A DNA stretch of 64,000 nucleotides from Pochonia chlamydosporia 170 (Eukaryota > Ascomycota > Sordariomycetes > Hypocreales > Clavicipitaceae). A model generated the notes under the pieces. It made no database searches. It worked only from the letters and a program-made list of their open reading frames with translations, and was not told the DNA's origin. The DNA lies in contig NC_035792.1 of NCBI RefSeq assembly GCF_001653235.2, positions 3,720,001 to 3,784,000 of the forward strand, in the 5' to 3' direction. Within the stretch, counting starts at the first letter, position 1. Each line of letters begins with the position of its first letter. This document shows, in pieces, positions 11,593 through 23,491 of this stretch. Made by a program: the position numbers and the translations under genes.

Positions 11593-13027
11593 TTAAATCT
11601 TTGCCGCAACAGCAGGAACCTCCTCATCCAACTCCATAATATTTGGCAAAGGACCAACAGGCGTAATCGAAAGCGGATTAATCTGCGTATGGCTCCTGGT
11701 ATAATGCCACTTGATGTGCTCAAACTGCGTGGTATCCTTGAACGCAGCATGATTCCAATACAGATTACGCATCCACTTATGCAGCGCGGGATAGCCCGAA
11801 CGAATATCGCGAATGTTGCACTTGAAGTGCTGGACGTAAACGGGGTCGAAACGGATCAGTGTGACATATAGTCTGATATCGGTCTCGGTAATATTCTTGC
11901 CAAACCAGTAGGGTCCGTCCTTTTGTTCACGCAAATGCTTCTCAGCCTTGTCGAGAGCTTCGAAAAGAGCAATCACGTTGCGCTCGTACGCTTCGGCTGT
12001 GGTTGCGAAACCGGACTTGTAGACGCCATTGTTTATGAGGTCGTAGTGCCAGGTGTTGGTTTCGTCAATTTGCGAGCGGAGGTTTTCGGGGTACAGCACG
12101 ATGGAACGGTATTTTTCGTCAATGAGGTCGTCAAACTGCCGCAAGTCAATTTCCGTGCGCAACTCATTAGGTGAGGCAAGCAATCATACCTCAGTGCTGA
12201 ACATGCGCAGAATCTCAGCGCTCTCGTTGCTCACAATGGACTTGGTCTTCTTGTCGTACAAAACCGGGACAGTAAATCGCCCCGAGTAGTCCTTCTCAGA
12301 CTCGAAATACACCTGTCTCAGGTGCGTAAAGCTCTCATGGCCTTCGATTGGATCGGGAATCACATTCTCGCCAGGTTCCTTCTCATCCTTGGTCACGAAG
12401 CGCCAGCCATTTTGGCCAAGGTGCCAATGAACGACAGAGTACGAGATGATGTCCTCTAGACCCTTGAGCTTTCGTGCAGCGAGTGTACGACAAGCCTTTC
12501 ATATGCATTAGAAACGTGTCTTGCATCGGGGCGCGCGGGGTTGCATATTAACGTACCCATGGACAGGCATAGCTGACGTACAAATGATATCGCCCCTTCT
12601 CGGGAGGATACTTTGCGCCAGCTTCTCGCGAGATCCAATCTCTGAACGAACTGACCTGTCGCTTGAACTCGCCAGACTTATCACCTGGGTGAACCCAATC
12701 GGTAACCTTGCCGGAAGAAGCCTGTAAGTCATCCATGTTAGTGCTGATGGCTTTAAATACAGGGGGCATACCCGCCGGGATCGACAAGAGATTAACTCCA
12801 ACGCTTACCATTCTGATTTGAGCTTTAACAAGAGCTTTAGAATACACTGGTTGATGCAGACGGGGAGCTTGTGAGGTGTGATGAAACTTGGATGCGGGGC
12901 TGCGAGCTTGAGTAGCGTTTATGGAAACTATAAGGTGAGGAGGGGAACTGCAGGTCGAAATTGCTCGGTTGGTTCGTAGGATGCCGAAGCTTGTGAATGG
13001 GCCAGTCTTTGGGATGCAGGCCTTCAT
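11593..13027 (-). CDS. Omega/Ecm4-type glutathione transferase
   Basis: Glutathionyl-hydroquinone reductase/GST-omega family enzyme that uses a catalytic cysteine in thiol transfer and removal of glutathione from quinone adducts. Exons: 13027-12809, 12721-12557, 12495-12190 and 12135-11593. Family blocks are [28 protein letters not shown] with the catalytic Cys, [33 protein letters not shown] and [12 protein letters not shown]. The conserved part is 338 residues if translation starts at ATG 12811, immediately before intron 1. An upstream in-frame ATG at 13027 adds 72 residues with no Asp or Glu, resembling a mitochondrial presequence. A TATA-like site at 13084 favours the longer transcript. 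Only the short form is certain. Confidence 0.88.
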
Positions 13028-14031
13028 TTATGAATGTCTGCTCTTGTTGCGGCCACCTCGGAAATGGTGGCGGCACGTTGGAGTTTTATAAGAGTTGTTG
13101 ACCGGAAATAGTGGCGGCGGTATCATGTCTGGTTTGCGCCGCTCGGATTTGATTACACAGTTGGTGACAATATCCTGACCTAATCATGAATCCGCCATAT
13201 CAACCAAATTCGATAAGCGGGCGAGTGGACACTCACAGTTCTGGCTGCATTCCTCTGGTTACGGCTGCTCAAATCATCATTGCTAATGGTGACGTAAAAT
13301 AAAGCTTGACAAAACTAGCCTAGCGCCGTCCGGGCACGTCAGCCACAAGAGACACCAAACATTTTGCACTATCTCACTCTGGCGATGAACATGAAAGTGC
13401 CACATTCAGCCTCGTCAAATCTTTCGCAATTTCATTTGGGGGGGATCAAACGAGTCACTCAGGATAACCAAAAATTGTTCGATGGCCTTCACATGTGTCG
13501 TGGCTTACTTTCATGGTTAATTTGTCTTCCAGGTGGTTGATTGGCTGCTAGTCGACGTATTCATGACAGTACGCCCATTCGGTCATTTGAACAGGAGCTT
13601 CTCATGCATCTTTTTGTCAGCTGAAATCTGCACGCGCACTTCTCACAGACCCGTCAACGCTGCTTGTTGGTAGAGTTTCATGCCGGCTCAATGGACCAGG
13701 CGAATGATGCTGTAGCCGTCTGTATAGCCAAGTATTTTTGTGCATGGTGAGAGAAGATTTCACTCTAGGTTAGGGAGATCGTCCCAGTCCCTGATCAGCA
13801 TTACATGGCACCAGTTCCATCAGGACAACGCATTCAGACACAGAGTGCTACGATCTGCACTCAATATTACCCATTTTGGGTTGGAAAACAATATAAAAGT
13901 CGAATAATGCGTCACCATGAATTGGACTACGCCTCTTAACACCATTCTGGTACTTTGGATTTTGAAAGTAAAAATTGTAAATTATATCTGTCTATATATG
14001 AAACTGACGCACGGCACGACGCAAAAGACTC
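13028..14031. other. Intergenic region, GST promoter and esterase 3' flank
   Basis: About 1 kb without a supported gene. It holds the GST promoter at the left end and the 3' flank of the carboxylesterase at the right. I see nothing else. Confidence 0.5.
13084..13091 (-). promoter_or_regulatory. TATA-like box for the GST gene
   Basis: TTATAAAA on the minus strand, about 60 nt before ATG 13027. It would place the transcript start upstream of both candidate start codons. Confidence 0.4.
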
Positions 14032-15684
14032 CTACGACGGAGGGGTCGTCCCCAGAGCACCCAGCGTGATAGTTGAGCAGGGAGAATCGTAGTCCGACGG
14101 CTTCTGGAGTACCGGTACCGGGCTGTTATCTTTACCCAGAACCACCAGCGACTTGGTCTTTGGGTCAAACTTGGGCCAGCCCATCTTGCTGCTCAGGCCG
14201 TCGAAAGGGTCATTGCTAAATTCGTACCAGGCTTTCTGCATCACCAAGGTGAGCCTCCTCTGGTTCGGAACCACAGGCAGGCCGCTCACATCAGCAGAAG
14301 CACCAAAGATCATGTGCAAATCACTACCATGATATGCGCCGCTGGTAGGATACAGCCGCGTGTTATTCCAGTCGCCAAAGTATCGCCAGATCCAAGACGG
14401 CACATTATTCTCTCGGCGATTGTTTGCCTGGAATGCTACTGGGCAGGTGAAGGACTCGAGATGGAACTGGGCAACCTGCTGGTCCGTAGGGATTACTCCC
14501 TTGGCATATGCTGGGATCCGGTAGTAGCCTGCCTCGTTGTTGTTGTTTCCGCCAAAAGTAGGTATCTTGGCGAATTTGCCCTGCTCCGTTCTGTTGACGT
14601 AGTCTGAGAATACAGTCTTGCCATCGGGAGTAGGATAAAACGGCGGAATGGATCGCAACACACTGGTGCTTGCCCCCGGTTTCACTGCCGCAGCAGCCGT
14701 CTTGATATCTTGCCAATTCGCCTTGCGCATACATGCCATGGTGTCCGCGGCAGATCCGCAGCCGACTGCATTGACCACGGTTTGCCAGTTCTTATCCGTC
14801 ACGTTCTTAGCGTTAACAGGGAAGCTGAAGGCATTCCCTGAAGGTCCGATGATGCCGTTGACAATGGGATCATCCCGATATGCGTATGTCCAATAGTCAA
14901 CAGCTACGCCGCCGGACGACTGGCCAGCGATGGTAATCTTCTTAGGGTCTCCGCCGAAGTTGCGGATGTTATCCCGCACCCATTCCACCGCAGCGCGCTG
15001 GTCGAGGAGTCCAAAGTTTTGTGCGTCACCTGGTGCGCCAGGAAACCCAAAAATGTTGATTCTGTAGTTGACGGTGACCATGATGGCGTCCTGGGTGGCA
15101 GCAAAGCGCTTGCCATTGTAGAATGGACTGTTTGTGTTACCAATTGTGAAGCCTGCGACGAATTGTCAATACAACAGCATTTTCTTCCCCTCTTCTTCAC
15201 AGTCGAGGTGCCACTTACGTCCACCGTAAAAGAAAACAATGACCGGCTTGTCGCCTTTGGTAGCGCGGTGAGTAGGCTTGGACCAGATATTCAAGGTTAG
15301 ACAGTCCTCGCCCTGCGGTGTACCGGCGGCCGAAGCAAAATATTCGAGGATACGAGGAGCCTGTGGTGTGAAGTCCGGATAGTCGACAGGAGGGGAGGGC
15401 GACAACGGGCAGTCATTTCCAAACTTGGCCGCCACGTACGGTTTGCCATAGCCGGCATACTTTTGAGGTGCTGCGAAGCGCAAGTCGCCTACAGGAGGTT
15501 TGGCATATGGAATACCTAGATATTCCACGACATTGCGACACGACGTCGCCCAATGGCCTGTAACTGGACCGTTCGTCGTATTGACAGTGAGGAAACGCGA
15601 AGCATCGACATTCTCAGCGGCATGAGAGACAGACAGAAAGAATGCAGCACACGCCACTATGGCATGCTTCATTGTTGCCTTCAT
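14032..15684 (-). CDS. Secreted type-B carboxylesterase with altered oxyanion motif
   Basis: Alpha/beta hydrolase of the carboxylesterase/lipase (cholinesterase-like) family, probably secreted: the N-terminus MKATMKHAIVACAAFFLS is a signal peptide ending near SHA. Two exons, 15684-15219 and 15152-14032, give 528 residues. Family marks are EYLGIPYAKPPVGDLRF, EDCLTLNIW, VNYRINIFGF, NFGLLDQRAAVEWV, the nucleophile elbow GQSSGG (Ser about 234), an acidic residue within GGNNNNEAGYY, and the catalytic His in AYHGSDLHMIFG. The splice junction falls inside the oxyanion-hole motif and gives Y-G-G-R-F rather than the usual Y-G-G-G-F. The frame extends upstream to 16044, but that stretch is promoter-like and would bury the signal peptide. 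Confidence 0.9.
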
Positions 15685-16517
15685 GGTATAACGAGAATTG
15701 AAGCCCGTACCCAATCCAAAACACTCTTTTTGGATCCAACAAGGTAGCAATGAAGAACAGGTTGGCACTCCTTCATATTTCCGCAACTGGGGTTGATTAT
15801 GTTTTCCACGTGGAGAGCTCGACCAGACGTTGGTCCCAACTCCCAAGACTCCCAACGCGAATACCCCGGACATGTCACCCCAGCTTGCGGATGAATTCAA
15901 TGTTGGCAAATGGGGCATTGGGCCATATATATTCGAACCAGGACCTGTTTGGTTAGGCTGTGCTCCGCAAAAACACACATGCCTGGTCAAGTATGTACAA
16001 TTGTACGGAGTACATTGAAAGGCGTCAGCACTAGAAGCTGCCAATTTACCCTTCTGAGTTCACGAGGGAAATTAAGGACAAGCCATCATTCAACCGAAGC
16101 GGAAGGAGGCACCCTGAACCAAACTCAACCAACAGCGCTAACGAATTTGGAAGTTCGTACATGCCACATCAGTTGGTCGGAAAGGGCAGAGCAGGGCCCG
16201 TCTCCACTCTTTGATCCCTGCATGAATCCTATTCGCAGTTCCTGCCTTCCGGGTATATTCATCCTTTGGGCTACTATGCGTCAAAAAGACCAAAAGACTG
16301 GTTCGATTTTTTCCTACAAGGTTCTGGGGCTGAGAAGGATGAGTGAACTAGGAATATGGGTGTTGCGCTGTCGAATACAAAGGACGCATGTTGGCTCTTC
16401 CACAAGGCAAAAACTTCGTTCAACTCCAAAGTCACTGTCCAATTCACTTTTGACGGGCTTCGCTTGGCGGCAGCAATGAGTACACGACGAATCGGTTGAT
16501 GTGACCAGACATCGAAA
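15685..16517. other. Divergent promoter, esterase / PTH11-like receptor
   Basis: About 0.83 kb between divergent genes. It contains a TATATAT stretch near 15925-15931 and a TACGGAGTA motif at 16004-16012. A long + strand open frame crosses it (15910-16479) but resembles nothing and I do not call it. Confidence 0.5.
16004..16012 (+). promoter_or_regulatory. TACGGAGTA motif
   Basis: Copy of the 9-mer also seen at 6714 and 48909, here in the shared promoter of the esterase and receptor genes. Confidence 0.35.
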
Positions 16518-17851
16518 ATGGGCCCCCGAGGCATGGGCTTCCCCGCCGACGGGAAAGACAATAATGGTTGGAAGCTGTACATCAGCTCACTCGTTTTGAT
16601 CATTGTCGCTGGATTGACCGTCATTGCTCGCTGTGTAACACGATTATGGCTCAACAAGCCTGGTTGGGACGATGCTGTCATCGTCTTGTCCCTCGTAAGT
16701 GAGCTCCACGATTTTCGACGCCATGGCTGGTGCCGCCCGCTCTTGTTCCCGCCCGGCCCGCAGCCATCATCGGCTTCAATTGATGCGCTCAGACGTGATG
16801 TGGGAACCGGCGGGGAGTCCAATGCCAAACAAATGAACCCTACAGAGTACTAACAAGCGAAATCAATAGTGCTTCTCGATAATCGTCTCCGTCTCGATGC
16901 AACTCGCCATTGAATATGGCTACGGTATGCACAAAGACGACCTCTCCAAGGCGGATCTACGCACCGCCCTGCGATTCTTCTTCATCGCCCAAACACCGTA
17001 CAAGGTCGCCGTCTGGCTCAACAAGCTCAGCGTCATCCTTCTTTACCTGCGAATCTTTATTAGTCGCAGCTTCCGTATTTCCGCCTACGTCGTCATGGGC
17101 ATCGTCACCGCTTCAAGTATCGGCGGCATTGGCGCCACCATCTGGCAGTGTGTTCCCATCTCTGCGGCATGGGACAAGACCGTGAAAGCTACATGCATTG
17201 ACTCGGATAAATTTTGGGTTGCATATGCTGTTATGAATGTCCTCACCGACGCCATGGTGCTGGCACTACCAATTCCCAGTATTCTGCAACTACAACTTTC
17301 ATGGAAGAATAGAATCATGCTATGTTGCATGTTTCTACTTGGCAGCTTGTAAGTTCACCCCATCAGCACAAACTCTTACCAAACTTTTTTCCTAACCCAC
17401 ACCTAGCGTCACAGTCACTTCTATCCTCCGAACCACATCCGTCTCAAACTCACTCGAGAAAAAAGCAGACATAACATACAACTTCATAGACCGTGGCATC
17501 TGGACCCTGACCGAAACTAACCTCGGCATCATCAGCGCCTGTCTTCTTGTTCTGAAGCAACCGCTCGGAAAACTCTTCCCCCGACTCTTCGGATCAACCA
17601 AGAAGGCCTCATCATATTACCCAAACAACTCGCTGGGAAGAAACGCCGGGTATAATTTATCAGACCTGCACGGACCAAACTCAGAGTCAAGTGGAGTGTG
17701 GCGAAACCAAGGTCGGTTCAAGAACGAGACTACGATTTCGGGGCCAGGCGAAAGCAGGAAGGAGAGCGACGAAGATTATATTATAGAAGGTTATAAAGTG
17801 GGAAATAACAGCCATCAGGACATTTTGGCAGGTCACAGGGAAAATAGGTAA
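16518..17851 (+). CDS. PTH11-like seven-helix membrane receptor (fungal rhodopsin-type domain)
   Basis: Putative plasma-membrane sensor of the large fungal PTH11-related/rhodopsin-domain family; Magnaporthe Pth11 acts in surface sensing. Three exons, 16518-16694, 16870-17348 and 17407-17851, give 366 residues. Seven hydrophobic segments are visible: LYISSLVLIIVAGLTVIA, AVIVLSLVCFSIIVSVS, a third spanning KLSVILLYLRIF, YVVMGIVTASSIGGIGA, VAYAVMNVLTDAMVLAL, IMLCCMFLLGSLFVTVT and LGIISACLLVL. Family marks are the Cys before the loop (WQCVPISAAWD), the DA-VLALPIP block and a late ETNLGIISACL block. The ~100-residue cytosolic tail is Ser/Asn-rich. No CFEM domain precedes the helices. The divergent esterase suggests possible co-expression. 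Confidence 0.87.
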
Positions 17852-18181
17852 AGGGCGGGATTGGGTTTGTATATAGGTTTACTCGGCGTTGTGTAGCGTA
17901 ATTGTCAAAATTTATTGTCCAATAACTCAATAACCTTTGGATTGCGGCATGTTTATTATTTTGTGTGACCGTAACCTGGACATTACGGTCCAAGGCGGGT
18001 TGAGTGGCAGGGCGATTGAATCTAGAGCACATGAGGGGATGGCTAGCACCGCACTTTTCAAGACGGAACTAACACTGCTCGAAAGAGAAAATTTCTTCAT
18101 CTATGGTTCACTAAAGTTTATATAAAAAAAAGTACAATTTTTCTTCCGTAATCGCGTAGTCATAATTCTAATCCGTCTCAT
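17852..18181. other. Short convergent 3' intergenic region
   Basis: AT-rich 330 bp between the convergent 3' ends of the receptor gene and UBA1. No gene is seen; it probably holds both 3' UTRs. Confidence 0.5.
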
Positions 18182-21100
18182 TTATCGCACCTTGACCTTG
18201 ATGTAAGGGACCTCTGCATCCTCCTCATCCATGTCCTCAGCCACCATTTCGAAAATAACTTCCTTCTGGTGTTCCGGGATGGGCTTCTTTGAGATATTCT
18301 CCACCAATTGGCTGAGCTTCCAACCAAGACGTTCCTTCATCTTCGCTGGGGCGTGGAAGCTGGCGTAGAGCAGACTGACACCGGAGCTTAGCATAACAAT
18401 GGTGAGCCCTTGCGCTTTGAAGTGATCCAACAGCTCTTGAAGCGTCATATCATTAATCTCGAATCGATCCCAGATCTTGTCCAAAGTCACCTTGCCCTCT
18501 GGTCCTTTGTAGACAACCTTGGGACTGGCTATCGGCTCACTGAAACCAAAGAAAGGCAGCGCAAGGTTGATGAATCCGTTCTTGTACTGCTCGATATCCT
18601 TCTTGTCGTCGATAACCTTGTACAGCTCCAAAACCACCAATCCGGTAACAAGGGCAGTAGTTGTGGCAATGGCAGGGATGATCTTTCCGGCGATGAACTT
18701 CGTCTTGTGTCGGTCAGCTGACTCGATCTTGTAGTTCTCGGCGCGCAAGTTGCTGCAGGCCGTGATGAAGTCGATATGATGGTTGGAGTCATCATCCTTT
18801 TCAAACTCAACCGGCTGCAGCTGGAAGCCAGAGAGAGTACTGGGCGCAGGAATGCTAGAGATTATCGTCTGCAGCTCATCCTCATCCTCATTACCACCGA
18901 CGTTGGGGTCCTGACAAAAGTTAGCATGGCTGGCTCAGGTGAAAACATGACATTGGCCATATTTTGACTTACTGGCTCCTTGTCATCGGCCTGAATCTTG
19001 ACATTGGCATCGGGAGTGAAGTCGGGGACGATCACGTTTTCCAGTTCACGCAGGTAGATGGCTCTATCGTTTCCGGGCGACTTGATGTTGAAGTTGAATG
19101 CATGTAGGTTGGCCGCAGCAACGACGAAGCCGAAATGCGTGGGGTTGTTGGGGTCAAACTTGAGTGCGTCGGGAGCACGCTTGGGTCCAGACCAGAAAGG
19201 TGTTCCGCTAGAGGTCTCGGAGTCCTTGGGGAAGTTGTACAACAGCTGCTGGATCTTGTTGGTGAACTCGGTCTCAAACTGCATTCTTGCCCATGCGATG
19301 CAGTCTTCAAAGGTACGCGGACGTTCGGTTGTGAGATAGTTGCGGATGGTCTCCAGCGTTTCCTTCTGGTTTCCGCCTTGCTTCAGGGTCGTCTCGAGGA
19401 AGTTGGGCTGCGTCAAGTACAGATTCACTGTCTGAGGCGCCTTGACAAAGCACTTCTCAAACATGTATTCCTTAGCCCACGCAATCGTGTGCTCGATTCT
19501 GTTGGGGAAGCTTCGGATGGTGCACATTGGGAATTCCTTCTCAGGTGGATCTTGAGACGAGGAGTAAGACTCCGTAAGGTGAGGTAAAACCACCTGGGTG
19601 TTTCCCTTGGTTCCCAGCGTACCGCTCTCAAGAAGGGGCTTGCGGAAAAATACACATCGTCGATCGACATAAGTTCTGGCTTCAACATTGTCCAACGCGT
19701 TTGTAACGCCGTCCAGACCCTCCCAGAAAGACTCATTGAAGATGTTCTCTGTGTCGGGGCTCACCCGATCCTTGAAGGTCTGAATGTGGCCAACGAGGTC
19801 CGGGTTCATTCGCTGCACAGCCTTGGCGGCACAGTCGCTCTTCATGTTACCGACGTCATCGGCACGAAAGAGGAACTGTCGGTTCAGGTTGCTCTTTTCA
19901 ATGGAATCCATATCAGTTACGAAAATTTTGCCCTTGGGTCCTGTGCCTAGACCCATCATAGCCCAGTTCTTCAGCATCTCGCAGCCGATGGCGCCAGCTC
20001 CAACCAGAAACTGCGTCAAGTTTGCAATCTTCTCTTGATATTCTGTGCCAAAAACAGCGATTTGGCCATCGTATCGCGTACCGAGGGGCTTGCAAAGCTC
20101 GGGGCTTCGCTTAGTCGAGGTGGGTAGCGATTCAAGTGAATCAAAGTACATCCACTGCTTAATGGGCTGGAACTTGCCAGAGACAGCTTTGAGAATCTCC
20201 TGCGCCGTAATTCCACCGAAAAATGCAGCCATTGGACTTAAATCGCCCTGCGCTTGATAACTAAGCTCCTTCAGCAGCTTCTCGTCTAGATCCATAACCA
20301 ATCCCTCTTCTTGGACGAAAAGCTTGGCGGCGCCTAGGACGACGGCGGCGTCGTCATCATCCATGGGGTTTGGAAGACGGCCCTTGGAAAGTTGGAAGGC
20401 ATGAAGCGCCTGGAAGCCAACGTGGAGCTGCGCGGGTCGATCGAACTTGGCAAAATCGGACATGACGAACTCGGGTTCTTTAAGAGATGCGGTGAAATCC
20501 TTGAAGCTGACAGGCTGCGGCATTTTAACTTGTTGGTACATGCCACCTCGCTGGTACTGGCCAAGACCGGTCACATCGCCGATGGAGAACGTATACGGTC
20601 CTTTCACGGTGATCTTTCGGGGCTCGCAGCCATTCAAGCCTTCCATACCTTCAATCTCGGAAAAGGTAACATAGTCGCCATCTTCCAGCCCATGTCGAGT
20701 TTCGTCCAATGCTGACACAAGACCCTCCTCATCAACTCCAGCGACGATTCCGCTCAACGGAGTCTCTCCGGTAGGGTCAATGACGGTAAATTTTTCGCCA
20801 AAGTCGCAGAAGATTGAGCCGAACAATCCGAAAGTATCGGCCGCTACGACGTAGATACCCTTGGAATGACAGTAATTGCCAATGGCCTTTTGGGACTGAA
20901 GAGGGGTATTGGTGAGAACCACCACCTGGTACTTGTCGAACTGAGAAAGATCACTATCGAGACTGTCGTCCAATATTAGCAAAATGTTGAGAACAAGGTC
21001 ACAAAAAGAGTCTTGACGAACCCAGCTGACTCGTGAATCTTTACAGGAGTGTAAGCGTTTAGTTCAGCTACTCGTGGTGCGGTCGCATCGTGTCGGGGAA

Positions 21101-21565
21101 CACCAACGTCCTCCGGGGTAAGGAAGAATTGGGATGAAAGATCTGAGATTTGCGTTGGCGCGGGATCGTAGAGCGTCAAGCTCTTGACACCTGCCAGAGC
21201 AATATTCTTGGCAATCTCGACTCCGAGACCCTTGAGACCAACAATGAGGACATTGGAAGCGCCCATGCGCTTCATAGCCTCATGGCCAAGGACGTAGAGC
21301 TGTCGACTGTAGAGCGATTCATCGATTTCGTTGTGGCCAACAACAGACTCGTCTACCTGCATTCTGGTCGCAGGGTCGACCTCGGGAAGTTTAGTGCCCT
21401 GGGACAGAGTGATTAGCACACTTCGAATCGACAAGATAATGAAGGCTGTGAAGGGCCGGCATTGCGGTAAAGCACGCTAGGTAGCTGACAAAAGCTCCGG
21501 CGGGAGCATCTCCGAGCACCACCACGACCACGTCCCCGACACAACAAGGAGCTGCTTACAGTCAT
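18182..21565 (-). CDS. UBA1: Ubiquitin-activating enzyme E1
   Basis: E1 enzyme that adenylates ubiquitin and passes it to E2 enzymes through a catalytic cysteine; cytosol and nucleus, essential in yeast. Exons: 21565-21560 (only ATG ACT), 21398-21022, 20962-18973 and 18910-18182, giving 1033 residues. Landmarks are [20 protein letters not shown], the inactive adenylation half with [17 protein letters not shown], the active half with [16 protein letters not shown] (about 448) and [17 protein letters not shown], the catalytic PMCTIRSFP (Cys about 608), and the ubiquitin-fold domain ending VPYIKVKVR. The first coding exon is inferred from the GTAAGC donor after ATG ACT and the CTAATCA...CCCAG acceptor; a start at the internal Met of MQVDESVV is the alternative. 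Confidence 0.96.
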
Positions 21566-23491
21566 GATTCTCTTGATATTTGGCTGAGACTCTCCGTTGG
21601 AGAGCTTTCGCTTTCCCGGCGCGTCTGGGCTAGCCGCGGGTGGAATCGTGAAGGAAGAGACTCAGCACCTAAGGTCGAGCTCAACCCCACCAAGATGCTG
21701 AATCGAAGGTAATGGAGAGGGAGGCGGGGGTGGCACGCCTTGTTTCGTATTTCTGGTCGTGTAGTATGGCCGCCAAGTTCAACTTCGCGGACAGGTTGGG
21801 AATGTGTAAGATGAAGTTGGTGAGTGAGAGGACAGCTTGGTTGAGACGTCAACGAGTGCGAAACAAATCCACTCTGATGGGTTGATGAGGTAATGGGTCC
21901 TGGTCTTGACCGCGGTGTCTCGGACGGGCACTGAGGAGCAGTCTGGTTGATTGAATGGAGGTCCAGAGGTCCACGGCCGCCACCAGGCTGACAAACGAGG
22001 GATCAGCTGTATGAGTGGTCTAGTCTGGGCTGGTTGCTCATGTCAACGGTTGCTGCTGGGCTCGTACTTGGTGAGGGGCAACCGGCAGCCTAATGGTTGG
22101 GCCAAGCGGGGACCAGAATGGACGAGACATCATAGCATCCTGTCAGCCACCCAGCACGGTCCATCACCAGTGCCAGCTTGAATTAACACAACAGCACAGC
22201 CTTTCACCTGGACAACTGGTGGGGAAGCATCTAGAAACACCAGACCAGACTGAACCAGACACCAAACGCATTCAGGCTGGACACATGGGCGGCTTCAAAA
22301 GTCCTACCAGCCTCAAAGAACAGTCACCCTGATCCACCTGGCGATCCACATCCTCGCCTCACTCTTCTCACCTTGGGAGCCAGGTATTGTAACATCAGCC
22401 CAAACAGCATAACGACAAGCTCGTGGCCAGGTCTTCCTCTGTGAAAAACATTTATTACTGACAATTCACAACACACAACGGTACAAGGAATGACACCTAA
22501 AGTTTCCATCGCCACGTGCCCCCACGCCCTCAGCAATATCCCATATCGCACAAATACGCCCGTTCAAACAATCTGTATCTTCATTTCCGGCCCATCACAC
22601 ACTCAAATCCCATCTCCCGGTCGTTATCAAACCATACTGGCTTTCAGATGAAAATTCCACGTTAGAACCCAACCACTATACTTGTCAACCAGTATGGCAA
22701 CCAAAAGTAGTTGCATCAGTGGACAACAACTTACTAACTCGTGCCTCCCAATTCTTATTCTTATCGTAATCAGACTTGCTCGCTTTATTGCCGCGATTAT
22801 TAGTATCAGGTCTGGAAGCCGTATTGTTCATTCGAGCCGACTGTGCAGTCCCTGCTACTTACTACTTTAGCTACCTGTCAATATAGTACCACCTGGAGAC
22901 ACCGCGTACCTGATGCATTGTATGCACTGGGATCCACGAGGGTAATCTCAGACGCTGTATCTGAGGTTACGAATGTGTTTGACTGTGGTGCGGTAGACAT
23001 TAGGTTTTTCGGGCTACTTGAGGCTATGTTTACTTTTTGTATGAAGTTAATATAAATCCGGGCTGTTGAGCAGGAAGCATTATCCGTGCTTTATGTAGAT
23101 ATGCTGAGTGTCACACTTCACAACCTCGTAATTTTCGGTCTTGAACCCAAGAAAGCATTCTTGCCAATGGTATGTAATACTTAATCCATGTGCTGTAATT
23201 GTTGGTTCAGATGATACCTTGGCAGACGCCGCCCCGAAAATCATTCAGCTGCCAAGCTTCGGGGCAAAGCATAAATACTCAGCGGCAAGTCACTCGTGAC
23301 CGAGTTCCAAATTTGTTCAAGTGCTTGATCTCTTAACTGATCACGGACAAAGTAAATAAGACGTCGTTTAAATCATCGACTGTCATTATCATTTACTGTA
23401 GCTACCCATCCTTCATTGTCTACCTACAAGCTGGGTGTCATAAGTATTTGAACACTACTAGGTACCACAACGCCACGGCTTGTTCAAATAC
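21566..23491. other. Intergenic region, UBA1 promoter and EXO5 3' flank
   Basis: About 1.9 kb. The left part is the UBA1 promoter and leader; near 22230-22280 it contains repeated CCAGAC words. The rest is AT-rich 3' flank of the exonuclease gene. Only short, unconvincing open frames occur. Confidence 0.5.

Noticed and set aside
15684..16044. Upstream extension of the carboxylesterase frame
   Set aside because: It would bury a clear signal peptide; the extension is Cys-rich promoter readthrough.
15910..16479. 189-codon + strand open frame between the esterase and receptor genes
   Set aside because: Occupies the divergent promoter, has no domain and has an atypical composition.
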